A stretch of 64,000 nt of DNA from Puia sp. GTDB taxonomy: Bacteria > Bacteroidota > Bacteroidia > Chitinophagales > Chitinophagaceae. The position numbers and the translations under genes are program-made. The DNA lies in the NCBI GenBank assembly GCA_031292515.1, contig JARLGZ010000068.1:1-64000 (forward strand), in the 5' to 3' direction. The stretch's first letter is position 1. Every line of letters starts with the position of its first letter. Below, in pieces: positions 1 through 8,767 of the stretch. The notes beneath the pieces were generated by a model that did not search any database, had not been told where the DNA came from, and saw nothing but the letters and a program-made list of their open reading frames with translations.

Positions 1-1509
1 AACATAGAAAAGCCTGCCATTGGGGATGTCACCGAATAGGTATTTTCCCTTCAGAGAAGGAGTAGCGGTCCCTGTATACTCATAACCCCCGGAAATCGCA
101 TTGCCTTCGTCATGATCAAATGCCGCGACCGGGTAGGTGATATGTGCTATCGAATCGTTGGCAGCAAGAGCATGGACTTTATTGATGTCGCCCAAGGGAT
201 TAATGAGGAAAGCTCCTTCCCGGATGGGCCAGCCATAGTCGTGCCCTGGCAGAACGAGGTTTAACGATTCGATATTGGCCTGTCCGATATTGGTGACCAG
301 CAGTTGGCCTGTCCGGCTCCAGGTAATCCGATGCGGGTTTCTGAACCCATAGGCATAGATCTCCCGGCATGTTTTGGGGTCGCCGGTCCGGCTGAACGGG
401 TTGTGAGAGGAGATGCCATATTGCCGGTTGCTGCTGTTGCGTCCCCGGGGATCGATACGAAGGACGGTTCCCCAGACGCCATCCAGCCGGTGAGGCAGGA
501 AGGGATACCCGTTTTCGACGCTCCCACCATCGCCGACCCCGATGTATAGTTGTCCGTAGTCTTCCCCACCGGGTTTCGCAAGGGGGTTGAAGCTGATGTC
601 CTGGACGCCATGGATCCCGGAAACCATGTCAACCCGGAAAAGTTCGCGGCTGGTTCCCGAAAAAGGGGTGGCCTCCGGATGAGCCGTTTTCCATTCCGTC
701 AGAACCCATTGGAGGGTTACTTTCATCGAGTCGGCATAGTGGAAGTCGGCCTTCTTTATGTGGGCAGGCTCCGTATGGGTTGTATACAACAGACCGTTGT
801 GCGCAAAATCGGGATGGAAGGCGAAGCTGCCAAAACCGGTTCCCAGGCCGGGCTCGCTGATAAAATGAGGCGTCAGGGCCGCGAGGTCCAGGTAGACCAC
901 GGGCTGTTTTCCCGCCAGGGAATAAAGCTTGCCGCGGAGGTCCATGATGAAAAGATCTTTTTTCCCGGGCTGATAGTCCATTTTGTTGATCCTCGTCAGG
1001 GGGGGCTGCGCGGCGGAATGGGGTATTTCAGCGATCTCTTCCAGGCCGAGCACGAGCCCCGAAAGCGGAATCGGTTGGGGGTAGGGATTCCGGATGACCG
1101 TCGAGTCGTATTTTTCATGGGATCTGGGTCCCTTTTGGGTGTTCAGATAGGCGAGGATCCTGTTCAGATCCGTATCCCCGATCGCCCGGAAGGAAGGCAT
1201 CATCGTATGAAATTGTTCGTACAGCTTTTTTGCCCGCATATCGCCGGAACCTATGTCGGACGCGGGATCTTTTATAAAGCGTTTCAGCCATGCGACCGAG
1301 GTGTCGCGCGTGATCCCGTTCAGGTTCGGTCCGATCCCATCCTGTTTAAAGTTGTGACAGGAACTGCAGTTCTTTGAGAAGGCGGTCTTGCCCAGTCCGA
1401 TCGAAAGCGAATCGGTGGCGAGGGTTTCTGTATCCGGAGCAGTGCAGGAATGGAATAACAGGGATCCTACCAGGGAGATGATTACGAAGGCAAACGTTCC
1501 TTTTCTCAT
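1..1509 (-). CDS. c-type cytochrome / PQQ-dependent sugar dehydrogenase lipoprotein (3' end outside window)
   Basis: Reading leftward from an ATG at 1509 gives 503 codons with no stop before the window edge, so the C-terminus is missing. The N-terminus is a lipoprotein signal ending at Cys22. A haem-binding CSSCH motif follows at residues 48-52, within a short cytochrome c domain. The remainder looks like a glucose/sorbosone dehydrogenase beta-propeller, with motifs such as GLGTGFGSFAFHPDF and YGFRNPHRITW. Proteins of this type oxidise sugars or aldoses with PQQ and pass electrons to haem; the exact substrate cannot be read here. It diverges from the TonB receptor at 1712. I saw no clear TAnnTTTG box in front of it. 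Confidence 0.85.
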   Translation of the reverse strand, partial: MRKGTFAFVIISLVGSLLFHSCTAPDTETLATDSLSIGLGKTAFSKNCSSCHNFKQDGIGPNLNGITRDTSVAWLKRFIKDPASDIGSGDMRAKKLYEQFHTMMPSFRAIGDTDLNRILAYLNTQKGPRSHEKYDSTVIRNPYPQPIPLSGLVLGLEEIAEIPHSAAQPPLTRINKMDYQPGKKDLFIMDLRGKLYSLAGKQPVVYLDLAALTPHFISEPGLGTGFGSFAFHPDFAHNGLLYTTHTEPAHIKKADFHYADSMKVTLQWVLTEWKTAHPEATPFSGTSRELFRVDMVSGIHGVQDISFNPLAKPGGEDYGQLYIGVGDGGSVENGYPFLPHRLDGVWGTVLRIDPRGRNSSNRQYGISSHNPFSRTGDPKTCREIYAYGFRNPHRITWSRTGQLLVTNIGQANIESLNLVLPGHDYGWPIREGAFLINPLGDINKVHALAANDSIAHITYPVAAFDHDEGNAISGGYEYTGTATPSLKGKYLFGDIPNGRLFYV

Positions 1510-1711
1510 TGCTAACAAGATTAAATATGGCAGATAATAATAGCAATGTCTTTGACAATCATTGCATGAGCGGTATTCTTAATATGACTTGCAATTTGTG
1601 TACTGTCGAAAGTAGGATTTTTTTAATAACTTTTTTTTAACTAATTACTGCTTAATGTTGCGCCTTGCTTGCCGGTTAGGTTACGTTAATAGTCAAACCA
1701 AACTACATCTG

Positions 1712-4042
1712 ATGCAAAGAACCCGATCCTTTTTGTCTTTTGTCTTATTCTCTTTTCCATTCTTTCTTGCAGCACAAACCCGGCATACGGTCAGCGGGAC
1801 CGTCCGGGACAAAAAATCGGGGGAGACTCTTATCGGAGCGAGCATCGTCCTGCTGGGCCAGTCCCGTTTGAACGTGCTGAGTAATGCCTATGGCTTCTAT
1901 TCGGTCAATGCAACTCCGGGAGACTATAAAATGGTGGTGAGCTTCACGGGTTACCAGCCTGATACCGTGGCGGTTTCGCTGGTCCGGGATGTGGTGGTGC
2001 CGGTGGAATTGACCGCGGAGGGCGCGCAGTTGCAGGAAGTGGTCATCTCCGCCAACAGGAATAGCAACAATGTAACAAAGCCGCTGATGGGGGTCCAGAA
2101 ACTTTCTATCAACGAGATCAAAGATATCCCCGTCCTATTCGGGGAAAAGGATATCCTGAAGACGATCCAGCTTCTTCCCGGCGTACAGTCCGGGGGGGAC
2201 GGGAACAGCGGTTTCTATGTACGGGGTGGCAGCATCGACCAGAACCTGATCCTGTTGGATGAGGCGACCGTGTATAATCCTTCCCACCTGTTGGGGTTCT
2301 TCTCTACCTTTAACTCGGATGCGTTGAAAGACGTGACCCTGTATAAAGGAGCGATCCCCGCCGAATACGGGGGGAGGCTGGCTTCTGTGCTGGATGTGAA
2401 GATGAACGACGGGAATTCCAGGGATTATCATGCGAGCGGCGGCATCGGGCTGATCTCTTCGCGGTTGAATGTTGAGGGGCCTGTCGGCGGCGATGACAAG
2501 GGCTCGTTTATCGTAAGCGCCCGCAGGACTTATGCGGATGTGTTCCTGAAATTGTCAAAGGATACCAATACAAACCGGAGCAGCCTCTATTTTTATGATA
2601 TCAATGCCAAGGCGAATTACAAACTCGGGGACAATGACCGGATTTATCTGTCGGGTTATTTCGGTAAGGACAACCTGGGCCTGGGCAATACCTTTGGCAT
2701 CGATTATGGCAATTCCACCGCTACCTTTCGCTGGAATCATATTTTCAACAGCCGGCTGTTTTCCAATACATCGTTGATCTATAGCAAATATAATTATGAT
2801 ATAAAGATCAATTCGGGGAACAACGATATCGGCATTACCTCTTATATCCGGGACTACCATTTCAAGGAGGATCTGCAGTATTACGCCAATGCCAGCAACA
2901 AGATCAATTTCGGGATCGATGTGATCAACCATACCACGTCTCCCGGTGTGATATCGGCCACCGAGAGTTCCAGCTATAACCCGATCACGGTATCGGATAA
3001 ACATGCCCTCGAGACCGCCGCTTATTTTTCGCATGACGTGTCTGTCTCCGAGAAGCTGAATATGAACTACGGATTGCGGGCGGGTCTTTTTACGGTCATG
3101 GGGCCCGGCAAGTTCTATACCTATGATTCCAGCGGGAATGCCATCGATACCGCCTCCTATGGATCGGGCTCGATCGTGAAAAACTATTTCAACCTGGAAC
3201 CCCGGTTCTCGGTCAGCTATAAGGTGACGGATGTAAGCTCTTTTAAAGTGGCGTATACGCGGACGACCCAGAATCTGCACCTGCTGTCCAATTCCACTTC
3301 TTCGAATCCGACGGACGTATGGATTCCCAGCAGCAACAATGTGAAGCCCGAGATCGCCGACCAGGTGTCCCTGGGGTACTACCGGAACTTCGAGGCCAAT
3401 AAATACGAATTTTCCTCGGAGGTCTACTACCGGGACATGCAGAACCAGATCGACTATAAGAACGGCGCACAGCTGATCGCCAATGAAAATGTGGAGTCGC
3501 AATTGATATTCGGGAAGGGCAGGTCCTATGGCCTGGAGCTGTTCTTCAAGAAAAAGGTGGGGAAATTCAATGGATGGGTCAGCTACACGCTCTCCCGGAC
3601 GGAGCGCCAGTTTACCGGGGTCAACAACGACAGTTGGTACCCCGCCAACCAGGACCGGACGCACAATCTTTCGGTGGTGGCGATCTACAAGGTCAACAAG
3701 AAATGGACGCTTTCGGCGGATTTTGTCTATTACTCGGGCAATGCCGTCACCTGGCCCAGCGGCAAATACGAGGTGAACGGCCAGGTCGTCTTCCTGTATA
3801 CGGAACGGAATGCGTACCGGATGCCGTCTTATAACCGCCTGGACGTCGGGGCCACCCTGCAGGGCAAGAAGACAAAGAAATTCGACAGTAACTGGAATTT
3901 CTCCATCTATAACCTGTATGGCCGCGAGAACCCGTATAGTATCAGTTTCCAGCAAGACCCCGGGGACGCGTCAAAGACACAGGCGATTCAATATGCGCTT
4001 TTCAGATGGGTGCCTTCGGTGACGTATAACTTTAAGTTTTAG
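1712..4042 (+). CDS. TonB-dependent receptor with carboxypeptidase-regulatory-like N-terminal domain
   Basis: Outer-membrane active transporter of 776 residues. The ATG at 1712 is preferred because it starts a clean Sec signal peptide ending in AAQ; an in-frame TTG/ATG region from 1655 would place 19 unlikely residues before it. After the signal comes a CarboxypepD_reg-like beta domain (about residues 25-110), then a plug domain containing GGDGNSGFYVRGGSIDQNLI, then a 22-strand barrel ending in an aromatic residue (VTYNFKF). There is no SusD partner; instead the next gene encodes a DUF4249 lipoprotein, a pairing common in Bacteroidota. The ligand is unknown. At 776 residues it is shorter than typical SusC proteins of about 1000, which fits this receptor class. 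Confidence 0.92.
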   Translation: MQRTRSFLSFVLFSFPFFLAAQTRHTVSGTVRDKKSGETLIGASIVLLGQSRLNVLSNAYGFYSVNATPGDYKMVVSFTGYQPDTVAVSLVRDVVVPVELTAEGAQLQEVVISANRNSNNVTKPLMGVQKLSINEIKDIPVLFGEKDILKTIQLLPGVQSGGDGNSGFYVRGGSIDQNLILLDEATVYNPSHLLGFFSTFNSDALKDVTLYKGAIPAEYGGRLASVLDVKMNDGNSRDYHASGGIGLISSRLNVEGPVGGDDKGSFIVSARRTYADVFLKLSKDTNTNRSSLYFYDINAKANYKLGDNDRIYLSGYFGKDNLGLGNTFGIDYGNSTATFRWNHIFNSRLFSNTSLIYSKYNYDIKINSGNNDIGITSYIRDYHFKEDLQYYANASNKINFGIDVINHTTSPGVISATESSSYNPITVSDKHALETAAYFSHDVSVSEKLNMNYGLRAGLFTVMGPGKFYTYDSSGNAIDTASYGSGSIVKNYFNLEPRFSVSYKVTDVSSFKVAYTRTTQNLHLLSNSTSSNPTDVWIPSSNNVKPEIADQVSLGYYRNFEANKYEFSSEVYYRDMQNQIDYKNGAQLIANENVESQLIFGKGRSYGLELFFKKKVGKFNGWVSYTLSRTERQFTGVNNDSWYPANQDRTHNLSVVAIYKVNKKWTLSADFVYYSGNAVTWPSGKYEVNGQVVFLYTERNAYRMPSYNRLDVGATLQGKKTKKFDSNWNFSIYNLYGRENPYSISFQQDPGDASKTQAIQYALFRWVPSVTYNFKF

Positions 4043-4200
4043 TGGTGAGTGGTGAGTGGTGAGTAGTGAGTGGTGAGTAGTCAGTAGTGAGGAGTGAGGA
4101 GAAAGTAGTGAGTAATCAGGAGTGAGTGAGGATTGAGTAGTGAGTGGTCAGTAGTGGCTGGTGAGTAATGAGTCGGGTGAAGATAGAGAGCAGGCAGAAG
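4043..4200 (+). repeat. Degenerate GTGAGTRGT tandem repeat between receptor and DUF4249 gene
   Basis: Directly after the receptor stop codon about 150 bp are built from variants of GTGAGTGGT, GTGAGTAGT and GTCAGTAGT. The 19-mer GTGAGTAGTCAGTAGTGAG at 4073-4091 recurs exactly at 51022-51040 and, inverted, at 51288-51306. Function unknown; it lies inside a probable two-gene operon. Confidence 0.85.
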
Positions 4201-4255
4201 TGAGGGGGATTTGAAAACGAAAAAGATTTTGAAAACGAAATTAAGAGATGCAAAT

Positions 4256-5080
4256 ATGAAGACGAGAAAACGAATACGAGCTGCATTTGCGGTGACGGCC
4301 GCTCTGGGGTTGGCAGTCTTGTTTTATTCCTGCAAGAAGACGGTGACGCTGAAGCTCAACAATGCGGCTGCGGAAATCGTAATACAAGGAGAGGTCACCG
4401 ATGCGCCGGGACCTTATACGGTGACGATCAACCAGACTGTGGGTTTCTATAAAGACAATACCTATCCGCCGATATCGGGCGCGGTCGTCAAGATCAGCGA
4501 TGGCCAGGGCGAGACGGATAGTCTCACAGAGACCGCTACTCCCGGAACCTATGCCACCCATATCCTGCAGGGCCGATCGGGTAACACGTATACCTTGTCC
4601 GTGTTTGCGCAAAATAAACAATATACGGCCGTTTCGACGATGCCGGCACTCGTTCCGCTGGATTCCGTGACCTTTGAGACAACCAGCGGATTCGGACAGC
4701 ACCAAACCAATGCGGTCGTGAACTTCCAGGATCCGCCGGGTATAAAGAACTATTATCAATTCATGGAATACATCAACGGACAACTCTTCAATAAGGAATT
4801 CTTTATTTTCGAAGACCGGCTTTCGGACGGGAGATATATCAGCAACACGCTGTATATGGATAGTACTTACCTACAGAGTGGACAGGACCTGGAGGTCAAA
4901 ATGTATTGTATCGACGAGAATGTCTATAATTATTTTTTCCAGCTGAACCAATCCGGCGGCGGAGGTGGCTTTAATACGGCATCGCCTGCCAACCCTGTCT
5001 CCAATATCAGCAACGGAGCCCTGGGGTATTTCAGCGCGCACACAACACAGTCGATAAGTGTCGGTGTTCCCAACCAATAA
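4256..5080 (+). CDS. DUF4249-family outer-membrane lipoprotein
   Basis: A 274-residue protein with a lipoprotein signal ending at Cys26 (sequence YSCKK). The body resembles DUF4249: an early IVIQGEVTDAPGPYTVTI segment, an extracellular Ig-like beta fold, and a DSVTFE stretch at mid-length. DUF4249 proteins are encoded next to TonB-dependent receptors and are thought to act as surface partners of them; no biochemical role is established. The frame opens with a TTG at 4211, but the ATG at 4256 begins the canonical signal peptide and is chosen. Gly/Ser-rich residues (QSGGGGGF) near the C-terminus are a little unusual. The gene probably shares a transcript with the receptor despite the 213-bp repeat-filled spacer. 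Confidence 0.8.
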   Translation: MKTRKRIRAAFAVTAALGLAVLFYSCKKTVTLKLNNAAAEIVIQGEVTDAPGPYTVTINQTVGFYKDNTYPPISGAVVKISDGQGETDSLTETATPGTYATHILQGRSGNTYTLSVFAQNKQYTAVSTMPALVPLDSVTFETTSGFGQHQTNAVVNFQDPPGIKNYYQFMEYINGQLFNKEFFIFEDRLSDGRYISNTLYMDSTYLQSGQDLEVKMYCIDENVYNYFFQLNQSGGGGGFNTASPANPVSNISNGALGYFSAHTTQSISVGVPNQ

Positions 5081-5387
5081 GGGTGCAATATCATTATTAG
5101 CAGGTTGATCAACGGGGTGTCCGAAGAATAAATACTATACTCAGTTATAAGTAGGCTGTTTTTGTTATGTCTATAAAGCTAGTATTCAGACACTTCTCGG
5201 GGAGGTTTTTCTATTTGGGAAAGAAATGTATCCGCCGGTGGAAACAACATCGTTAAATGAACCTATCATTTTGCAAAACGCTTGCATATTCGGAGTTGTT
5301 CTATTACTTTAGAGCCGTTAATCCTTCCTCAAAGAGTCTATGCCCTTGAAATGCCATGATTTAATTCATCGTATTTTATAAATTAAA
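5081..5387. other. Intergenic region, no feature recognised
   Basis: About 307 bp of AT-rich sequence between the DUF4249 gene and the next small gene. No ORF, tRNA or hairpin terminator was found. The nearest promoter-like string is TACTTTAG at about 5305, one mismatch from TAnnTTTG. Confidence 0.5.
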
Positions 5388-5837
5388 ATGGACTCTATGT
5401 TACACGCAAAAGAACTTCGCTACGGTAATAAAGTATTCAATTCCAAAGGTGAAATCATTACCGTTCAGCAGATCCTCTGCAGCACGATCATCTACGATAC
5501 ACAAATGAATATAAGCGCGGAACTGGCTCCTGTAAAAGGTTTTTATGAATCCTCATATAGCTCCCAGATGGTAGAGGTCGTCAAAGAGGCTGAATACCAG
5601 GAGATCGACCCCATCCTGCTTACACCGGGCATCCTGGAGAAATGCGGGTTCCGTAATTTTATCCGGGAAGAATGGATCGTCACCTACGGCAATAACAGCC
5701 ATGCGGATTTTGAATTCACATCGGACGGACTGAGGCTCAGGCATCCGACACCTTCCCGCGTAAGCATCTTATATCTCCACCAGCTTCAGAATTTCTTTTT
5801 TGCGGTCACCGGTCTTGAGCTCGAAGTAAACCTGTAA
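5388..5837 (+). CDS. Conserved small Bacteroidota protein of unknown function
   Basis: This 149-residue protein has no signal peptide or membrane segment. It fits a widespread but uncharacterised Bacteroidota family, often seen near phage or accessory genes: an N-terminal ELRYGNKVFN-like segment, a central PILLTPGILEKCGF segment, and a C-terminal YLHQLQNFFFAVTGLELEV segment. Two in-frame ATGs exist, at 5388 and 5397; the family pattern does not decide between them. It stands alone, with long spacers on the left and a convergent GH20 gene on the right. No function can be assigned. Confidence 0.75.
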   Translation: MDSMLHAKELRYGNKVFNSKGEIITVQQILCSTIIYDTQMNISAELAPVKGFYESSYSSQMVEVVKEAEYQEIDPILLTPGILEKCGFRNFIREEWIVTYGNNSHADFEFTSDGLRLRHPTPSRVSILYLHQLQNFFFAVTGLELEVNL

Positions 5838-5877
5838 AAGGACAGCCTGCAGACATTGATTGTTGCGTGGGTACCGG

Positions 5878-8268
5878 TTATTCGCTCTTAAACCAGGATG
5901 CCGGGACTTCCTGCGGCGGACCGCCGTCTTTGCTATATTTCAGCTTTAGCGTATAACCATAAGCGGCGTTTGTGAAATCCAGGGAGAAAGGATGCTGCCC
6001 TTTTTCGAGTGCCGACTCGCCGCTTTTTTCCCGGGGTCCGTGTTCACCATCATTGTTCACGACGAGTCTATTCGCGATATGCAGGACGCTCCCATCGTCG
6101 GAGGTTAGAAAGAACCGGTAGATGCCTCTTTCCGGTACTTCGATATATCCTTTGAACCGGAGGGCGAAAGGAATCTCAGGGATGCCTGCCGGTACCGCGG
6201 CATTTCCGGACTGCATGGCGCTGTCGGGGGCAGCCTTTATTTCCGTGGTTTTACTGAAATAGCCCTTGTAGAAAAAACATCGCAAACCGGGCCGCGGATT
6301 GGCCGCTCCGATAGGTTTTGCATAAGACTGGCGCTCGTATTGTACGGTGTTCAAGGCGCTGCGGTTACCCCCTTTGGAAAAGCCAGCCAGCTTTATGGTC
6401 AACGAATGATCTATGAGGATCGGTCGTGATAAAACGGGGGAGGACCAGCCGGGCGTCGTTCCATCGAGGGTATACCTGAGGGTCAATGAAGGAATGGGTG
6501 ACTTTATAAAAAACGAGGCGGTATCGGTGAACACGTGCATTTCCGTCAGGCCGGGTATATTGGGCAGATAGTAATGAATTCCCATTTCGTCAAGGCGGCC
6601 GTATTGTTTGTCCAGTCTTTTCAGGTAGGAATCATATAGGTCGCGATGTGTCCAGCCAAGTTCGGCAAGCGCCGTCATCCGGGGGAAGAGCATATAGTCC
6701 GCGCGCGTCTCCGTGGTGATCCATTCGGTCCAGAGATTGCCCTGGACACCGATGATGTTCTTTTGCTGGTTCTCATCCAATCCATAGAGGGGATCGTTCA
6801 GATTATACCGGTAGACCGTTTTCAGGGTATTGCTGTCGGGAGCGGCGTCAAAATAAAAAGGCCCATCCGGCGTCATCACCACTTTGTTGCCGTTACGGGT
6901 CGCTTTCACGAGGGCCTGTTTGGCATCCGGCCGCCAGAACATCACGGCTGCAGAGGGGTCGATGCCTCCTTCGACGATCTCGTCCCAACCGAGCAGGATC
7001 TTTCCATGTTCGTGAAAAAACGCCAGCAACTGATCGTTGAAATAGCTCTGAAGTTGCTCGAGGGTTGCGATATTGTTTTGGGCCATAAAGGCCCGGCAGC
7101 GTTCGGAATTCTCCCAGCCTCTTTTATCTACCTCATCCCCTCCTATATGAATATATTTTGACGGAAACAGATCTATGATCTCCGAGAGGATGTCCTTCAC
7201 AAATTGCAGGGCGCTGTCCTTGCAGGGACAGATGGGGTCGGAAAATGCCCAGGTCCCGTCTGGACGGGGGCCGCCGGCGCAGGTTAGCCAGGGGTAAAGC
7301 TTCACGGCAGCCATCATATGGCCCGGCATATCGATTTCCGGGATAATCTCGATATGACGGGCGGCAGCATAACGAATGATCTCTTTCATTTCGTCCTGGG
7401 TGTAGAAGCCGCCATGCTCCGTTTTGCCATTCCGTTGCCTGAGATGGGTCGGGTCCATGCGAAAATCGGGGTTGCCCGTCTGAGCGTACGAGTCCAGGTC
7501 TATCGAGTCCTGGTTATTAAAAGTTCGCCACCCGCCTTCTGAAGTCAACCGGGGATATTTTTTGATTTCTATGCGCCATCCCTGGTCGTCGGTCAGATGA
7601 AGATGAAACGTATTGTATTTATACAAGGCCATCCTGTCGATGAATGTGTGCAGGTAGGCGGTGGAGAAAAAATGCCGGGATACGTCCAGCATCAAGCCTC
7701 TCCAGGGATAGGCGGGTTGATCGGCGATCTCCACGGCCGGGACCGACAGGACAGCGGAGGTCCCCCTCTCCATACCGGTGGGCAGCAGCTGGCGAAGAGT
7801 CTGGATGGCATAAAACATCCCCGCGGATGTCCGGGCCTTTAGAATAATTCTGCGGCTGTTTACGGATAATGTGTATCCCTCTTCCATTGCGATGGAGGCA
7901 TCATATTGAAGCAGGACCGGATGAGCCGTCGACCGATTGCCCGCGTTCTCTGCGCCGGGCCCCTTTGCCGGATTGTTTTCCCCTACCGGTCCTTCCAGGG
8001 CTTTCCGCAGTATTTGGCGTAAAAACGCCAATTCATTTTGGAAAAGGCTGCTCCGGACGGTATTGCTCCGGCCTGCCGGGATTTCTGTAACGGGGGTCAT
8101 TTTGCCAATAAAGAAGGCCCCCTCTTTTGGTGTCAGGGAGCTTGGGTAGGGAATAATGGCATATTTCCCGTCATCGGCAGACAGATCTTGCGCATATAAG
8201 AAAGATGACGGGAGGAAACAGGATAAAAATATCAGGAGCGGGACAGGGGAGGCATGAGTGCGATTCAT
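5878..8268 (-). CDS. GH20 beta-N-acetylhexosaminidase with C-terminal PA14 domain
   Basis: Exported exo-enzyme of 796 residues that removes terminal GlcNAc/GalNAc from glycans or chito-oligosaccharides. Signal peptide at residues 1-26; chitobiase-like N-terminal domain to about residue 165; GH20 barrel about 170-530 with the catalytic Asp378-Glu379 pair in HIGGDEV; a CHB_HEX_C-like beta domain about 575-640; and a PA14-like domain about 655-790 (RFFLTSDDGSVLHI). In GH20 the substrate acetamido group acts as nucleophile, oriented by the Asp. The family identification is firm; the substrate is inferred. A TAnnTTTG box lies 38 bp before the ATG. The GH29 fucosidase further on suggests host or fungal glycan degradation, though the two are not linked in one operon. 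Confidence 0.95.
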   Translation of the reverse strand: MNRTHASPVPLLIFLSCFLPSSFLYAQDLSADDGKYAIIPYPSSLTPKEGAFFIGKMTPVTEIPAGRSNTVRSSLFQNELAFLRQILRKALEGPVGENNPAKGPGAENAGNRSTAHPVLLQYDASIAMEEGYTLSVNSRRIILKARTSAGMFYAIQTLRQLLPTGMERGTSAVLSVPAVEIADQPAYPWRGLMLDVSRHFFSTAYLHTFIDRMALYKYNTFHLHLTDDQGWRIEIKKYPRLTSEGGWRTFNNQDSIDLDSYAQTGNPDFRMDPTHLRQRNGKTEHGGFYTQDEMKEIIRYAAARHIEIIPEIDMPGHMMAAVKLYPWLTCAGGPRPDGTWAFSDPICPCKDSALQFVKDILSEIIDLFPSKYIHIGGDEVDKRGWENSERCRAFMAQNNIATLEQLQSYFNDQLLAFFHEHGKILLGWDEIVEGGIDPSAAVMFWRPDAKQALVKATRNGNKVVMTPDGPFYFDAAPDSNTLKTVYRYNLNDPLYGLDENQQKNIIGVQGNLWTEWITTETRADYMLFPRMTALAELGWTHRDLYDSYLKRLDKQYGRLDEMGIHYYLPNIPGLTEMHVFTDTASFFIKSPIPSLTLRYTLDGTTPGWSSPVLSRPILIDHSLTIKLAGFSKGGNRSALNTVQYERQSYAKPIGAANPRPGLRCFFYKGYFSKTTEIKAAPDSAMQSGNAAVPAGIPEIPFALRFKGYIEVPERGIYRFFLTSDDGSVLHIANRLVVNNDGEHGPREKSGESALEKGQHPFSLDFTNAAYGYTLKLKYSKDGGPPQEVPASWFKSE

Positions 8269-8306
8269 TGTTTACCGGAAGTTTTGCGCTTACAATTTTT
8301 GACCGG

Positions 8307-8314
8307 CAAACTTA
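8307..8314 (-). promoter_or_regulatory. Putative -7 element for the GH20 gene
   Basis: TAAGTTTG on the minus strand matches the Bacteroidota -7 consensus TAnnTTTG and would give a leader of about 35 nt. No clear -33 TTG was identified. Confidence 0.45.
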
Positions 8315-8328
8315 CTGATCCCACCAGA

Positions 8329-8619
8329 TTATTTTATGTGTTTCTTTGATGGTTTATTTGCATTGCCCGGATTGGCTGCGTTGGCGTGAATCGGAGCGAA
8401 CGGTTGGGAGGGATTCGTTTCGTCAGGTCGCCGGGCGAGAGGGGGCTTGTTAACTTGCGCGGCAGGGCTTTTCGAGGCTGAAGGCCGGGTGTTTTTCGGA
8501 AGGTCTGACCGGATTGCCGCCATGATCTTTTCCCGCAGGCTGATCTTCTCCCAATAACTCAATACGGGTATTTCTTCGCCGGCGTTCTCGATCAGGTCTC
8601 TAAGTGTCTTGTCGAACAT
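8329..8619 (-). CDS. Small hypothetical protein, Pro/Asn/Ala-rich C-terminus
   Basis: A 96-residue ORF of unrecognised family. The first 40 residues look like a folded, amphipathic segment (LRDLIENAGEEIPVLSYWEK, then an Ile/Lys-rich helix). The last 55 are low complexity, rich in Pro, Asn, Ala and Lys, and probably disordered. There is no signal peptide or membrane segment. It lies upstream of and co-directional with the GH20 gene, 60 bp away, but the GH20 gene has its own promoter-like box in that gap. Coding status rests on the ATG, the well-behaved N-terminus and the absence of a competing ORF, so it is only moderately sure. Confidence 0.5.
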   Translation of the reverse strand: MFDKTLRDLIENAGEEIPVLSYWEKISLREKIMAAIRSDLPKNTRPSASKSPAAQVNKPPLARRPDETNPSQPFAPIHANAANPGNANKPSKKHIK

Positions 8620-8767
8620 ATCATGAGAAGTATAACATTTGAGAATTGACTAAATCTCATGCCAAACTGTATGAAAACATCATTTATCTCATTGCCATTT
8701 GGCATTATAATCCTATTTTGGTTATACCGACTGCCTGCCAGTTCTTCTCATCACTTAAAACTCTAAT

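Noticed and set aside
2555-3955. 466-codon open frame opposite the TonB receptor
   Set aside because: Antisense shadow of a well-supported receptor gene; low-complexity Ile/Arg/Val-rich protein without domains.
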